DNA from: Methylobacterium sp. Leaf104
Lineage (GTDB): Bacteria; Pseudomonadota; Alphaproteobacteria; Rhizobiales; Beijerinckiaceae
Assembly (NCBI RefSeq): GCF_001422885.1
Contig: NZ_LMMZ01000037.1
Coordinates: 188,105 to 252,104, forward strand
Length of the DNA stretch: 64,000 nucleotides
Reading direction: 5' to 3'
Part shown: piece after piece, positions 36,306 through 45,561 of the stretch
Position numbering within the stretch: the first letter of the stretch is position 1
How the letters are laid out: each line of letters begins with the position of its first letter
Translations under genes and position numbers: made by a program
The notes under the pieces: model-generated
The model's database searches: none
Seen by the model: the letters and a program-made list of their open reading frames with translations, nothing else
Told to the model about the DNA's origin: nothing

Positions 36306-37973
36306 TCAGCGCAGCTCGACCGGGCCGGCCTCGGGCCAGCCGGGACGCAGCCGCGCATAGGTGCCGAGATGGGGGTCGAACCCCGGGTGATAATGGGGGT
36401 CCTGCGCCAGCAGCGGCCCCCATCGCTCTTTGAAGGCCCTGACCTCGCGCCCGTGGCGCTCCCGCGCGGCGGGCGTCCAGCGCCGGCTCGCGGCCTCGTC
36501 GTGGCGCAGCACCGCCCCCGGAACGAACAGCGTGCGGTAGCCCGCCGCCCCGAGGCGCAGGCACAGGTCGACGTCGTTGAAGTCGACCGCGAAGGCCCCC
36601 GCATCGAAGCCCGCCACCGCAGCGAACTTGCGCGCCTCCACCACGAGGCAGGCCGCCGTGACCGCCGCGACCTCGCGGGTCGCCCGCAGGCCGGCGAGGT
36701 AGCCCGGTGCGTCCCCGGGAAAGAATCGGTGCGCATGGGTGACGAGCCCGCCCGGCCCGAGCAGCACGCCACCGTGCTGGATGCGGCCGCGCCCGTCCAG
36801 GAGCTTGGCCCCGACCGCTCCCACATCCGGCCGCAGGGCCTCGCGCACCAGGCGCTCCAGCCAGTCCGGATGCAGGGCCGCGACGTCGTTGTTGACGAAG
36901 GCCAGGACCTGCCCCCGCGCCTCCGCGGCGGCCCGGTTGTTCATGCCGGCAAAGTCGAAGGGGCCGGGACAGGGCACGATCCGCGCGAGGCCGCGTGCCG
37001 CCAGGTCCCGGAAATACGCCAGGGTCTCGGGTTCGCGACTATCGTTGTCGCAGATCAGAATCTCGCGATCCGGCCAGTCCGTCTGCTCGACGAGGCTGGT
37101 GACGCAGGTCCGCAGGAGATCGACCCGGTCCCGCGTCGGCACGATGAGGCTGACGCGGGGGCACCTGTCGGGGAGCGGATGCGCCAGATTCAGCACGCCG
37201 TCGGGCTCGACCCGGATGGCGACGGCGCGACCGCCGCTGCGGTCGAGACTCCGGCGCAGGGTGGCGGCGCGTCGCTCCGGCGTGTCCGGCGAGGCCGCCG
37301 CGCTACGCGACAGGACGCGCGGCAGGTGCCCGATCGCCCCGCGCCCGAAATGCCCGGTGACCCGCAGGGTCAGGTCGAGGGCGTCGGTGACCGGCCCCTC
37401 CGCGGCGGTGATCGCGGCGAGGGCCGAGGCCCGGACCGCCAGCACCGGGCCGATGTAATCCACCGCCTGCGCGTAGTCCGGATCGAAGGCCGGGCGCAGC
37501 AGGGGCATCGCCATCCCGCTCTCAAGTTCCAGCAGCGCGTCGCCGTAGACGAGCTGGTGCGCCGGGTTCCGCGCGAAGGCCTCGGCGAGGCGCGCGGTCG
37601 CGCCCGGCACCACGGCATGTCCCGGCGCCGTGAGGACGAGGATGTCGGCGCCGGTCGTTCGATTCGCCGCCAGTTCCGCGATCGACGGGACCAGGGCGGT
37701 CTCGCCCGGACCCGCCTCGCCCGCGACGGCGGTCGCCCGCAGGAGCCGGCCTTGCGCCGCCGGACCGCAGAGGAGCCCCGCATGGTCGAGGCCGAACAGG
37801 GCGGCGCCGGCCTGGGCGGCCCGGACGCGCTTGCCCGCCAGCCGCGCCCGCAGGATCGCCATCCCCTCCGCCGGATGGCGGAGCAGGAGCGCGGCGGCCC
37901 GCCGCCAGCGCGTCCGGGCCGGGCTTGCCGCCGCGCCCGCGAAGGCGAGCGCCGGGTCGCCCTTCCTATTCAA
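36306..37973 (-). CDS. GT2-family glycosyltransferase (copy 1 of a tandem pair)
   Basis: This 555-residue protein has a divergent N-terminal region followed, from about residue 270, by a GT-A glycosyltransferase domain. The domain shows VSLIVPTRDRVDLLRTCVTSL, the DNDS variant of the nucleotide-sugar motif (LICDNDSREPETLA), VLAFVNNDVAALHPDWLERLVR and FAVDFNDVDLCLRLGAAGYRT. These match rhamnosyltransferase-like enzymes of polysaccharide assembly. The TTG start overlaps the stop of the upstream paralogue by eight bases. It probably acts on LPS or capsule; donor and acceptor are unknown. Confidence 0.8.
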   Translation of the reverse strand: MNRKGDPALAFAGAAASPARTRWRRAAALLLRHPAEGMAILRARLAGKRVRAAQAGAALFGLDHAGLLCGPAAQGRLLRATAVAGEAGPGETALVPSIAELAANRTTGADILVLTAPGHAVVPGATARLAEAFARNPAHQLVYGDALLELESGMAMPLLRPAFDPDYAQAVDYIGPVLAVRASALAAITAAEGPVTDALDLTLRVTGHFGRGAIGHLPRVLSRSAAASPDTPERRAATLRRSLDRSGGRAVAIRVEPDGVLNLAHPLPDRCPRVSLIVPTRDRVDLLRTCVTSLVEQTDWPDREILICDNDSREPETLAYFRDLAARGLARIVPCPGPFDFAGMNNRAAAEARGQVLAFVNNDVAALHPDWLERLVREALRPDVGAVGAKLLDGRGRIQHGGVLLGPGGLVTHAHRFFPGDAPGYLAGLRATREVAAVTAACLVVEARKFAAVAGFDAGAFAVDFNDVDLCLRLGAAGYRTLFVPGAVLRHDEAASRRWTPAARERHGREVRAFKERWGPLLAQDPHYHPGFDPHLGTYARLRPGWPEAGPVELR

Positions 37974-39858
37974 GGTCTTCCCCGAACGTCGTCAGGGTCA
38001 GCGCCGGATGGTAGTAGGGATCGTGCCGGATGGTGTCGCGCCAGCGTTCCACGAAGCGGTCGGCCTCCTGCTCGAAGCGCTGCCGCGCCGCGCCCACCGC
38101 CGGCCCGCGGCTGGTCGATTCGAGATGGGCCATCACCGCCCGCGGCGTCCAGATCGTCCGGTAGCCGGCCGCCGCGAGGCGCAGGCAGAAGTCGACGTCG
38201 TTGAAGTCGACGGCGAAGGCCTCCGCGTCGAGCCCCCCGACCGAATCGAACTTGGCCCGCCCGACGGCGAGGCACGCCGCGGTGACGGCCGACACCTCGT
38301 GGGCGACCCGCATCCGGCCGAGCATCCCGGGCGTGTCGGCCGGGCGCCGGCGCAGGATGTGGCCCGCCCGTCCGCCGAGCCCGACCACCACGCCGGCATG
38401 CTGCAGGGTCCCGTCGGCGTAGAGGAGCTTCGCCCCGACCGCTCCGATCTCCGGCCGGCAGGCCTGGCGCACCAGCGCCTCCAGCCAATCCTCGCGCAGC
38501 ACCGCGACGTCGTTGTTCAGGAGGACCAATACGTCGCCCCGGGACCCGGCGACCCCCGCATTGATCATCGCCGAGAAGTTGAACGGCCCCGGACAGGACA
38601 GGATGCGGACCCGTGGATCCCGCCGCAGATCCTCGTAATGGGCCAGCACCGCCGGATCGGTCGAGCCGTTGTCGACGATGACGAGTTCGATCGCCGGATA
38701 GGCCGTTCCGTTCAAGACCCCGTCGGCGGCCACCCGGATCAGCTCCAGGCGATCCCGGGACGGGATGACGACGCTGACCAGGGGCGGTGGCTCGGGCAGG
38801 TCCCAGAGCAGGTCGGAGCCGGACGGGTGCGCCTCGACCCGGGCCGGGATGCGGGTCTCGGCGAGGTGAGCCTGGAGAATCGCGGCGTGACGCTCGGCCG
38901 AATCCGGCGACGGGGGCGCCGCGCGGGAGAGAAGGCGGGGCACATGCGCGACCTCGTCGCGACCCACATGGTATACCGCCGCGAGCACGAGGCGGGTCGC
39001 GAGCGTATCCGGCTCCCCGAGCGGCGTGGTCCGGAGGCGCTCGAGCAGGCCTCCGGCATAGAGGGTCGGTGTGCCGGAATAGGCCGTGACGAGCGCCAGA
39101 TCGGGGCTCCAGTCCGGCTTCAGGGCCGCCTTCGCTCCCGCGCCCTCCATCCAGGCATCCGCGTAGACCATCTGCGGCCGGCCCGGCTCCGCCAACGTCC
39201 GCACCAGGATCGCCAGGGCATCCGGATCGAGTCCGTCACCCGGCGTGAGCAGCGCCAAAGCGTTGTCTCCGTTCAGGAAATCACCGACGCGGCCGAAGGC
39301 CGGCCAGGTGGTCTGCTCGATCCGCGCATCGTCCGAGGCGACGGCGCATCCCGGTTCCGACCAGCCGACGACGAGGCTCCAGGCCGTGAAGCTCTGCGCC
39401 TCCAGGCCGCGGATCGTCGCCGCGACCCGCTCCGCCGCCTCCACCCGCGCCGGCATCACCAGCCGGATTGACGGCCCCGACGGTATCGGAGCGCGATCGC
39501 GGCGGGCGCGCGCGGCCATCCAGGCCTCGGCCTTCGCCATCGGCGTCACGGCGCAGCTCCCCCGGAGGATGTCGCGCATCCGCCGCTCGTTGCCCCTAAG
39601 CCTCTGATATCCCGCGGAGATCGCTCGAAGGGGCCGCTCGCGCAGACACTCCGCGAAGACGCTTGCCTCCGACCGAAGGCCGACCCGCTCCAGCACGAAC
39701 CCGCCGCGTTCCGCGACGGCGAGATCGATCGCGGCGGTATCGGGCGGCAGGTAGCCGAGCCAGGTCCCCGTCCCCTGCCCCGCCCCCGGTAGGACGAAGA
39801 CCTCGCGCCGTCCGTCGTCGCGGGTCAGCCGCAGCAGCGGCCGCAGCGCATCGGCCAC
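37966..39858 (-). CDS. GT2-family glycosyltransferase (copy 2 of a tandem pair)
   Basis: This protein is 630 residues from a GTG with a strong AAGGAG site. The C-terminal GT-A domain has VSVVIPSRDRLELIRV, IVDNGST, VLVLLNNDVAVLREDWLEALVR and FAVDFNDVDFCLRLAAAGYRT, clearly paralogous to the next gene. The middle carries a second, degenerate GT-like region (FLNGDNALALLTPGDGLDPDAL). The same frame continues open for 49 codons upstream to a TGA at 40008, and that stretch completes what looks like a conserved beta-rich N-terminal domain but contains no ATG, GTG or TTG. The true start is therefore uncertain. Confidence 0.78.
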   Translation of the reverse strand: MADALRPLLRLTRDDGRREVFVLPGAGQGTGTWLGYLPPDTAAIDLAVAERGGFVLERVGLRSEASVFAECLRERPLRAISAGYQRLRGNERRMRDILRGSCAVTPMAKAEAWMAARARRDRAPIPSGPSIRLVMPARVEAAERVAATIRGLEAQSFTAWSLVVGWSEPGCAVASDDARIEQTTWPAFGRVGDFLNGDNALALLTPGDGLDPDALAILVRTLAEPGRPQMVYADAWMEGAGAKAALKPDWSPDLALVTAYSGTPTLYAGGLLERLRTTPLGEPDTLATRLVLAAVYHVGRDEVAHVPRLLSRAAPPSPDSAERHAAILQAHLAETRIPARVEAHPSGSDLLWDLPEPPPLVSVVIPSRDRLELIRVAADGVLNGTAYPAIELVIVDNGSTDPAVLAHYEDLRRDPRVRILSCPGPFNFSAMINAGVAGSRGDVLVLLNNDVAVLREDWLEALVRQACRPEIGAVGAKLLYADGTLQHAGVVVGLGGRAGHILRRRPADTPGMLGRMRVAHEVSAVTAACLAVGRAKFDSVGGLDAEAFAVDFNDVDFCLRLAAAGYRTIWTPRAVMAHLESTSRGPAVGAARQRFEQEADRFVERWRDTIRHDPYYHPALTLTTFGEDLE

Positions 39859-40012
39859 CGGATCTCCTTGGTAGATCAGGACAATCCAGCATCCACGCGC
39901 GGTCTCGGCCAGCCGCAGCCGCCGGTCGAACAGCGGATCGTCGGTCGCTTCGAGGGCGAAGGCGACGGCGCGTCCGGATGCGGTCAGGACGTCACCCGCA
40001 CAGGCTCAACGT

Positions 40013-40675
40013 TCACTCGGCCGCATCCGTGACCGGTGCCGCGACGCGGTCCTCCGAGGTGTTGGCCAGTGCGGGCTTCTTCTTGCGCGGCGCGGCCTTC
40101 GGTGGCGCCCCCCCGAGCCGGACCTCGATGTCGTAGTCTCGGGACATTGCCGCCGGGACGAGGAGATTGTCCTCGACGAAGGAGAACAGGCCCTGGGCCG
40201 CTCCCGACGCCACCGCGACCGACACCCGGTGAACGCGCGACACGACGACCTTGTCCCCCGCCTTGATGCTGATCGTGACCGGCGCATCGAAGCGGCCCGC
40301 CTTGCCGGCCGGCCCAAGCAGAACCTGTCCTTCGACGCCGACCTTCACCGACACGGAGCCGTCCTGAATCTTGGCGCATTCCCTGGCGAGGCGCCCGATG
40401 GTGACCTGATGGCGGAGGCTGGTGCTGTCGCCGGCCCGGCCCGCATAGGACTGGATCGCCGCGCCGCCTTCGGGCACCGCCACGGTCGGGCAGTAGGGCG
40501 GATCGGTGTCGGCGGGCTGCGAGGGCGGCACAGTGGTACCGCCGTATTTCAGCATGTTCGTGAAAAAGTTGCCCTCTTCCGCAAAGGTGCCGCCGGTCCC
40601 GAGAGCGCTCGCCGCGAGGGCCGTCGCCAGCACCAATCCGAACCGCCGCCACCCCTTCACCTTGCCCAGATCCAT
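40013..40675 (-). CDS. Secreted protein of unknown function
   Basis: This 220-residue protein from the ATG at 40675 has a signal peptide (WRRFGLVLATALAASALGTGGTFAEE). Its mature part begins EGNFFTNMLKYGGTTVPPSQP and contains DPPYCPTVAVPEGGAAI, followed by a beta-rich domain. The C-terminal tail is Lys/Ala/Pro-rich (PPKAAPRKKKPALANTS). It is probably periplasmic or surface attached. No family was recognised. It precedes the glycosyltransferases on the same strand and follows the IalB gene by about 55 bases, so a small envelope operon is plausible. Confidence 0.65.
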   Translation of the reverse strand: MDLGKVKGWRRFGLVLATALAASALGTGGTFAEEGNFFTNMLKYGGTTVPPSQPADTDPPYCPTVAVPEGGAAIQSYAGRAGDSTSLRHQVTIGRLARECAKIQDGSVSVKVGVEGQVLLGPAGKAGRFDAPVTISIKAGDKVVVSRVHRVSVAVASGAAQGLFSFVEDNLLVPAAMSRDYDIEVRLGGAPPKAAPRKKKPALANTSEDRVAAPVTDAAE

Positions 40676-40730
40676 GCCGAGATCCCGCTCTCTTCGCATC
40701 ATCGGTCCCATCCGCGTCCTGCGGCGCCCG

Positions 40731-41294
40731 TCACTTCAGGCTGTCGAATCCCTGCCCGAATCCCTTCATCGACAGCGGAATGCCGACGCCTTCCTCCGGT
40801 GTCTGGAAGACGATGAAGGTCGCCTGGGCGCCGCCGCTGAACTGCTTGATGAGCCCCTCATCCATCACGACCTCGGCAACGCAGCCCGTCGTGAGGCAGC
40901 GGACGAAGCCGGCCCGGCCGACATCGGTCTTGTCGATCTTGAGGCCGAGGCCCGAGGGCAGCAGGACGCCGAGGGGCGCGACCACGCGCAGGAGATAGCC
41001 GCGATTGTCGGCCGTCTTCAGCACGATGACGACCAGGGTGAGGTTCGGCCGGTCTTCGGCCGCGAGGTACTGCACCAGGGCGCACTGCTCGGCCTTGGCG
41101 CCCGCCGGGGTCTCGCAGCGGAGCTGCCAGTCGCCAAAGGTGTTGCGAACCATGCCCTGAGCCGCTGCCTCGTCGGGACCCAGGCCGGCGAACAGGATCG
41201 CTCCACCGAGCAGGCCCGCCGCGACACCCCGGGCGACCAGGCCGCGTGCACGCTGCACCATTCCTCGAAACCCCACGCGACGACCCTTTCGCAT
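40731..41294 (-). CDS. Invasion-associated locus B (IalB) family protein
   Basis: This 187-residue exported protein has a basic N-terminus and signal helix (ARGVAAGLLGGAILFAGL). The mature domain contains NTFGDWQLRCET, the diagnostic W-x-L-x-C pattern of IalB, and later CLTTGCVAEVVMDEGLI, giving cysteines that could form disulphides. Bartonella IalB is linked to erythrocyte invasion, but the family is widespread in free-living Hyphomicrobiales, where it is taken as a general envelope protein. No specific role can be deduced here. Confidence 0.85.
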   Translation of the reverse strand: MRKGRRVGFRGMVQRARGLVARGVAAGLLGGAILFAGLGPDEAAAQGMVRNTFGDWQLRCETPAGAKAEQCALVQYLAAEDRPNLTLVVIVLKTADNRGYLLRVVAPLGVLLPSGLGLKIDKTDVGRAGFVRCLTTGCVAEVVMDEGLIKQFSGGAQATFIVFQTPEEGVGIPLSMKGFGQGFDSLK

Positions 41295-41453
41295 GGCTCG
41301 CCGCCCCGCGAACCGTTAACGGAAAACTCGGGTGTTCCGACCATGCTGGGCCATCGAATGTCAAGCGAAGGCCGGCCTTCGGGAACCGACTATCGCGCCG
41401 CGCGTACAGCCTCTAGTGCTGACCGCCACGCTTGCCCGCCAACGGACCGATCC

Positions 41454-41831
41454 ATGCGACTGCGCGCCCCACTCCTCATCGCTACCCTCGTCATCGCGGG
41501 ACCGGTTGCCGCCGAACCCCTGCCGGTGGGCGAGACGACCTACATCGAGCGCTCCCTCAACCGGGACGGCCCCCTCGTTGTCGAGCATCGACCCATAGCG
41601 CACACACCCGGCGGCCGCCGTGGCGGAAGCTCTGCCGAACTCGCAGGTTTCTGCCGCGACGGCGGCATCATTCGCCGCCGCGACGAGTTCGGCCAGCCGG
41701 TGATCCTGCGCCAGCGCGAGATCTGTGACAGCGTCGCGCCGCGCACGCTGAACCCAGGCGACGTCGACCCGCGTCCGACTTGGCCGGCGGAGCAGGTCGA
41801 GCGCAGCCGGGCTCTTCGCGTCCGCGGCTAA
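41454..41831 (+). CDS. Small exported protein of unknown function
   Basis: This 125-residue protein begins MRLRAPLLIATLVIAGPVAAEP, a signal peptide with an AxA cleavage site. The mature part is polar with two cysteines (AGFCRDGGIIRRRDEFGQPVI and REICDSVAPRTL), which could form one disulphide. No homologous family comes to mind. It is convergent with the YgjP-type metallopeptidase gene, only seven bases apart. Confidence 0.6.
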   Translation: MRLRAPLLIATLVIAGPVAAEPLPVGETTYIERSLNRDGPLVVEHRPIAHTPGGRRGGSSAELAGFCRDGGIIRRRDEFGQPVILRQREICDSVAPRTLNPGDVDPRPTWPAEQVERSRALRVRG

Positions 41832-41838
41832 GGGACCG

Positions 41839-42573
41839 TCAGCCGTACCTGTGTAGGCTGGCGCCGTTGCGTTTCAGCCACCGCTCGGCCTCGTCCACGT
41901 GCGGGCAGAGCGAGCCGACAAGGGACCAGAACCGTGACGAGTGGTTCATCTCGCGAAGATGGCCCATCTCGTGAGCGACGAGGTAGTCGAGCACCAGCGA
42001 TGGGGCGAGGATCAGCCGCCAGGAGAAGTTTAGCTCGCCACGAACCGTGCAGGAGCCCCAGCGACTCCGGGTGTCGCGTAAAGTGATGCGGGTCGGCCCC
42101 TGGCCCAACTTCTCGGTGTAGCGGGCTACGGCCTCGGTCAGATCGCGTCGCGCCTCGCGCTGAAGGAACTCTGTCACCCGTCGGGCGATGTGCGGTGCGT
42201 CACAGGCGACCGACAGAACGGGCTCGTCTGCCAGGATCTCGAGCCGGGCGATCCCGCTGCGGCGCTCGCGATGCACGATTCTGTGCGGAACGCCTCGGAT
42301 CGGGAGCAGGGCATCAGCCACGAACAGCACGCGCTCGGGCATCCGCGCCAGGCGCGCCGCGATCCAACCACCGTGGCTGATTGCGAACGTCCGGGCGACG
42401 CCGACCGAAGTCCGTGTCGGAAGGGTCATCACCACGTCGCCGGTGGCGCTGGAGACGCGAAGGGTCAGGCGGCGCGCGGCCGGCCGGCGACGCAACAGGA
42501 CGCGAAGAGTCTCGCCCTCATGCACGATGTCGAGGTGATCCGGGTCCGCCCCGCGCAGCAATGCCAAACGCAT
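41839..42573 (-). CDS. YgjP-type (DUF45/M48-like) metallopeptidase
   Basis: This 244-residue protein has the zinc motif HEMGH (VAHEMGHLREMNHSSRFW) and the conserved family block DTRSRWGSCTVRGELNFSWRLILAP. This is the DUF45 family typified by E. coli YgjP, whose substrates are poorly known. There is no signal peptide, so it should be cytoplasmic. It is followed on the same strand by nothing close and preceded by phaZ at a 57-bp distance. Confidence 0.88.
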   Translation of the reverse strand: MRLALLRGADPDHLDIVHEGETLRVLLRRRPAARRLTLRVSSATGDVVMTLPTRTSVGVARTFAISHGGWIAARLARMPERVLFVADALLPIRGVPHRIVHRERRSGIARLEILADEPVLSVACDAPHIARRVTEFLQREARRDLTEAVARYTEKLGQGPTRITLRDTRSRWGSCTVRGELNFSWRLILAPSLVLDYLVAHEMGHLREMNHSSRFWSLVGSLCPHVDEAERWLKRNGASLHRYG

Positions 42574-42629
42574 GAGACCAGCTTAACCGCTGTCGCGCGC
42601 CTTCGCCATCGATCCGCGCGCCCTCATCC

Positions 42630-43937
42630 TCAGGGGGGCGATCCGAGCCGATCCGCTTCGGGCTGCTGCCGGATCGCCGCCCAGTCGCGGTCGGAATCCG
42701 CCATCTCGCGGACGAAGGCGGCGATCCGAGGCGCGATGATGGTGCGGTAGCGCGAACCGTTGAAGACGCCGTAATGCCCGACTCCCTTCTGCAGGTGATA
42801 GGCTTTCCGCTCGGATGGAAGGTTCGGCGTGAGATCCAGGGCGGCCTGCGTCTGTCCAACCCCGGAGATGTCGTCATTCTCACCCTCGATCGCGAGGATG
42901 GCGCAGGTACGGAGCGCACCGAGATCGACGCGGGCACCCCGATGAATCATCGTCCCTTTCGGCAAGGCGTGATCGACGAAGACCGTCTGCACTGTCTGCA
43001 GATAGAACTCGGCCGTGAGGTCCATCACGGCGAGGTACTCGTCATAGAACTCGCGGTGCCTCTCCGCCGAATCACCGTCTCCCCGAACAAGATGGTCGAA
43101 CATCTCGGCATGCGCGTTGACGTGGCGGTCCAGGTTCATCGCCATGAAGCCTGAGAGCTGAAAGAAGCCGGGATAGACGCTGCGCCATACGCCCGGATAG
43201 CCGGCAGGAACCGTGGTGATGCAGTTGCGCTCGAACCAAGCGGTTCCACGCTCCTGCGCCAGGCAGTTCACCGCGGTGGGCGAGCGCCGGGTGTCGATGG
43301 GACCGCCCATCAGCGTCATCGAGCGCGGCACCGGCGCATAGCCCTGCGCCTCCATCACGGCGATCGCAGCGAGCACCGGTACGGCCGGCTGACACACGGC
43401 CATGACATGGAGATCCGGACCGAGGTCGCGGAACATGTCGATGAGGTAGTCGATGTAGGAATCGAGATCGAACCGCCCGGCTCCGATCGACACCATGCGG
43501 GCGTCGGCCCAATCGGTGATGAAGACCTGATGGTCCGGAAGCATGGCTTCCACGGTACCGCGCAGAAGCGTGGCGTAGTGACCCGACATCGGCGCGACGA
43601 TGAGGAGCTTGGGCTGCGGCTCTGCGGGGCCGCGCACGAAACCCCGGTCGAAGGTGATGACGCGGCAGAAGGAGCGCTCCCACACGACACGCTCACTTAC
43701 CGGTACGTTCGTTCCATCAACGGTGGTGCTGGAGAAGCCGAAGGTGGGCTTGCCGTAGCGTCTGGTCACCCGCTCGAACATCTCGCAGGCCGCCGCCATC
43801 GAGCGGGCATAGGGCGTGTAAGCGAGTGGGTTGGCAGGGTTCAGCAGGCTGTGCTTCGCAACATCCGCAACGAGGCGCGCCGGCGTCGTCATCAGGCGGG
43901 CGGCCTCGTACCAGAGATAAGACAAGTTCACGGACAA
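42630..43937 (-). CDS. phaZ: Intracellular polyhydroxyalkanoate depolymerase
   Basis: This protein of about 435 residues is an alpha/beta hydrolase of the short-chain PHB depolymerase type. The nucleophile elbow uses cysteine (MAVCQPAVPVLA) rather than a GxSxG serine, which is typical of intracellular PhaZ. The opening LSYLWYEAARLMTTPAR and VFITDWADARMV are family hallmarks, and GVGHYGVFNGSRY carries the likely catalytic histidine. It mobilises stored polyhydroxybutyrate. The frame starts at a TTG (43937), but the GTG at 43931 has better Shine-Dalgarno spacing. It is divergent from actS. Confidence 0.9.
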   Translation of the reverse strand: MSVNLSYLWYEAARLMTTPARLVADVAKHSLLNPANPLAYTPYARSMAAACEMFERVTRRYGKPTFGFSSTTVDGTNVPVSERVVWERSFCRVITFDRGFVRGPAEPQPKLLIVAPMSGHYATLLRGTVEAMLPDHQVFITDWADARMVSIGAGRFDLDSYIDYLIDMFRDLGPDLHVMAVCQPAVPVLAAIAVMEAQGYAPVPRSMTLMGGPIDTRRSPTAVNCLAQERGTAWFERNCITTVPAGYPGVWRSVYPGFFQLSGFMAMNLDRHVNAHAEMFDHLVRGDGDSAERHREFYDEYLAVMDLTAEFYLQTVQTVFVDHALPKGTMIHRGARVDLGALRTCAILAIEGENDDISGVGQTQAALDLTPNLPSERKAYHLQKGVGHYGVFNGSRYRTIIAPRIAAFVREMADSDRDWAAIRQQPEADRLGSPP

Positions 43938-43960
43938 ATCCCCCTTGCGCCGGCTATAAT
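43931..43960 (+). promoter_or_regulatory. Candidate actS promoter
   Basis: A perfect TATAAT at 43955-43960 is preceded by CGGACA (4 of 6 match to TTGACA) with an 18-bp spacer. It points towards actS and overlaps the start of phaZ on the other strand, leaving a leader of about 155 nt. Confidence 0.45.
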
Positions 43961-44121
43961 TGGTCCGAGCCTCAAAAAATGCGCATCCTGCCGGACGCCG
44001 TCCAGATTGATCCCGGCGGATTCGGTCGGAACGATTTAGCGCAAGAGCGTCAGCGGCAGGAGCGCATGACGGTGGCCCAAGGGATAGACGCGAGACAGCC
44101 GGGCCCTATCGTTTTCCTGAC

Positions 44122-45507
44122 ATGATCGACATGAGCACCAACGGCTTCGTCCGCGACGCACGGCACCTGCGTCTCGACACCTTCGTGCGGCTGCGATGGC
44201 TCGCGATCACCGGGCAGAGCGCGGCTGTCGTCGGGGCGCAGTTCGGGTTGGGGCTGCCACTGCCCTTCGGCTGGTGCTTCCTCGTGATCGCCACCTCGTC
44301 CTGGCTGAATCTCGCGCTGCGCATTCGGTTTCCCGCGAGCTACCGCTTGAGCGACGACTCCGCGGCCCTGCTCCTCGCCTTCGACATCGTCCAGCTCGCC
44401 GCCCTGCTGTTCCTCACAGGTGGATTACAGAACCCGTTCTCGCTGCTGTTCCTCGCCCCGGTGCTGATCTCAGCGACCGCTCTCCCGCCCGAGCGGACTC
44501 TAGCGTTGGGGCTCCTGGCGATCGGCCTCGCGACCCTGCTCGCCTTGGTCCACCGTCCCCTACCCTGGTTCGCCGACGGACGGCTGGAACTGCCGTTCCT
44601 GTATATATCAGGCATCTGGACCGCGATCCTGCTCGGCACCGCCTTCACCGGCGTCTACGCCTGGAAGGTCGCGGAGGAGACGCGCCAGCTCGCGCAGGCC
44701 CTTGCCGCCACGGAACTCGTGCTGGCGCGCGAGCAGCACCTGTCGCAGCTCGACGGCCTCGCCGCCGCTGCCGCTCACGAACTCGGTACGCCACTCGGCA
44801 CGATTATGGTGGTGACGAAGGAACTGACGCGTCAGCTGGCGACCACCGCGAGCCCCTCCGTGAGGGAAGATCTGGCGCTTCTGCGCGATCAGGTCGACCG
44901 CTGCCGCGGCATCCTCTCGAAGCTGACATCGCTCGACAGCGACGAGGCCGGATTTCTGCAGACGGTCAGCCTCAGCCACCTCGTCGAGGAATTGGTCGAA
45001 CCTCAGCGCGCCCTGGGCATCATCCTCGACGTCTCGAACAGGGGTGAAGGTCCCGAGCCGGCCTGCCGACGCAACCCAGGCGTCATGTTCGGGCTCGCCA
45101 ACATTGTCGACAACGCCGTCGACTTCGCGACGGACCGCGTGATCATCGAGGCACGTTGGACCCTGGAGCGGGTGTGGCTCGAGATCCGGGACGACGGACC
45201 GGGCTTCTCCAGCGAAGTTCTCCTCCGCGCTGGCGAGCCCTACGTAACGACCCGAAGCCCGGATCGCTCGCGAAGCCCTGACAGCACCGGAGCGGGCCTC
45301 GGGCTTGGTCTTTTTATCGCGAAGACCCTGATCGAACGCTCCGGCGCGCAGTTGACGTTGTCGAACGTCTCACAACACGAGACGACGGGTGCCGTCGTAA
45401 GGATCAGTTGGGCCCGTCACATCTTCGAGCGGGGCGCGCTGACGGTCGATCATGCGCAATTGAGTCGTGGGCAACCCCTGACGGAGACCGGTGCGACACC
45501 TATATGA
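44122..45507 (+). CDS. actS: Redox sensor histidine kinase ActS/RegB/PrrB
   Basis: This kinase of about 460 residues has six membrane helices (residues 25-185). It carries the quinone-binding heptapeptide GGLQNPF (100-106) and the phosphorylated His219 in AAAAHELGTPLGT. The redox-responsive cysteine Cys261 is in LLRDQVDRCRGIL, and the HATPase domain follows (DNAVDFA, DDGPGFS, GLGLGLFIAKTL). The family senses the ubiquinone pool and oxygen, and phosphorylates ActR/RegA to switch respiration, carbon and nitrogen fixation genes. All sensing residues are intact. Initiation could be at the second Met (44131). Confidence 0.93.
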   Translation: MIDMSTNGFVRDARHLRLDTFVRLRWLAITGQSAAVVGAQFGLGLPLPFGWCFLVIATSSWLNLALRIRFPASYRLSDDSAALLLAFDIVQLAALLFLTGGLQNPFSLLFLAPVLISATALPPERTLALGLLAIGLATLLALVHRPLPWFADGRLELPFLYISGIWTAILLGTAFTGVYAWKVAEETRQLAQALAATELVLAREQHLSQLDGLAAAAAHELGTPLGTIMVVTKELTRQLATTASPSVREDLALLRDQVDRCRGILSKLTSLDSDEAGFLQTVSLSHLVEELVEPQRALGIILDVSNRGEGPEPACRRNPGVMFGLANIVDNAVDFATDRVIIEARWTLERVWLEIRDDGPGFSSEVLLRAGEPYVTTRSPDRSRSPDSTGAGLGLGLFIAKTLIERSGAQLTLSNVSQHETTGAVVRISWARHIFERGALTVDHAQLSRGQPLTETGATPI

Positions 45508-45561
45508 GGCGCAGACCAAAACCCTATCGAGGATCACTCGAAAACTACGGAGGAGCGTCGG

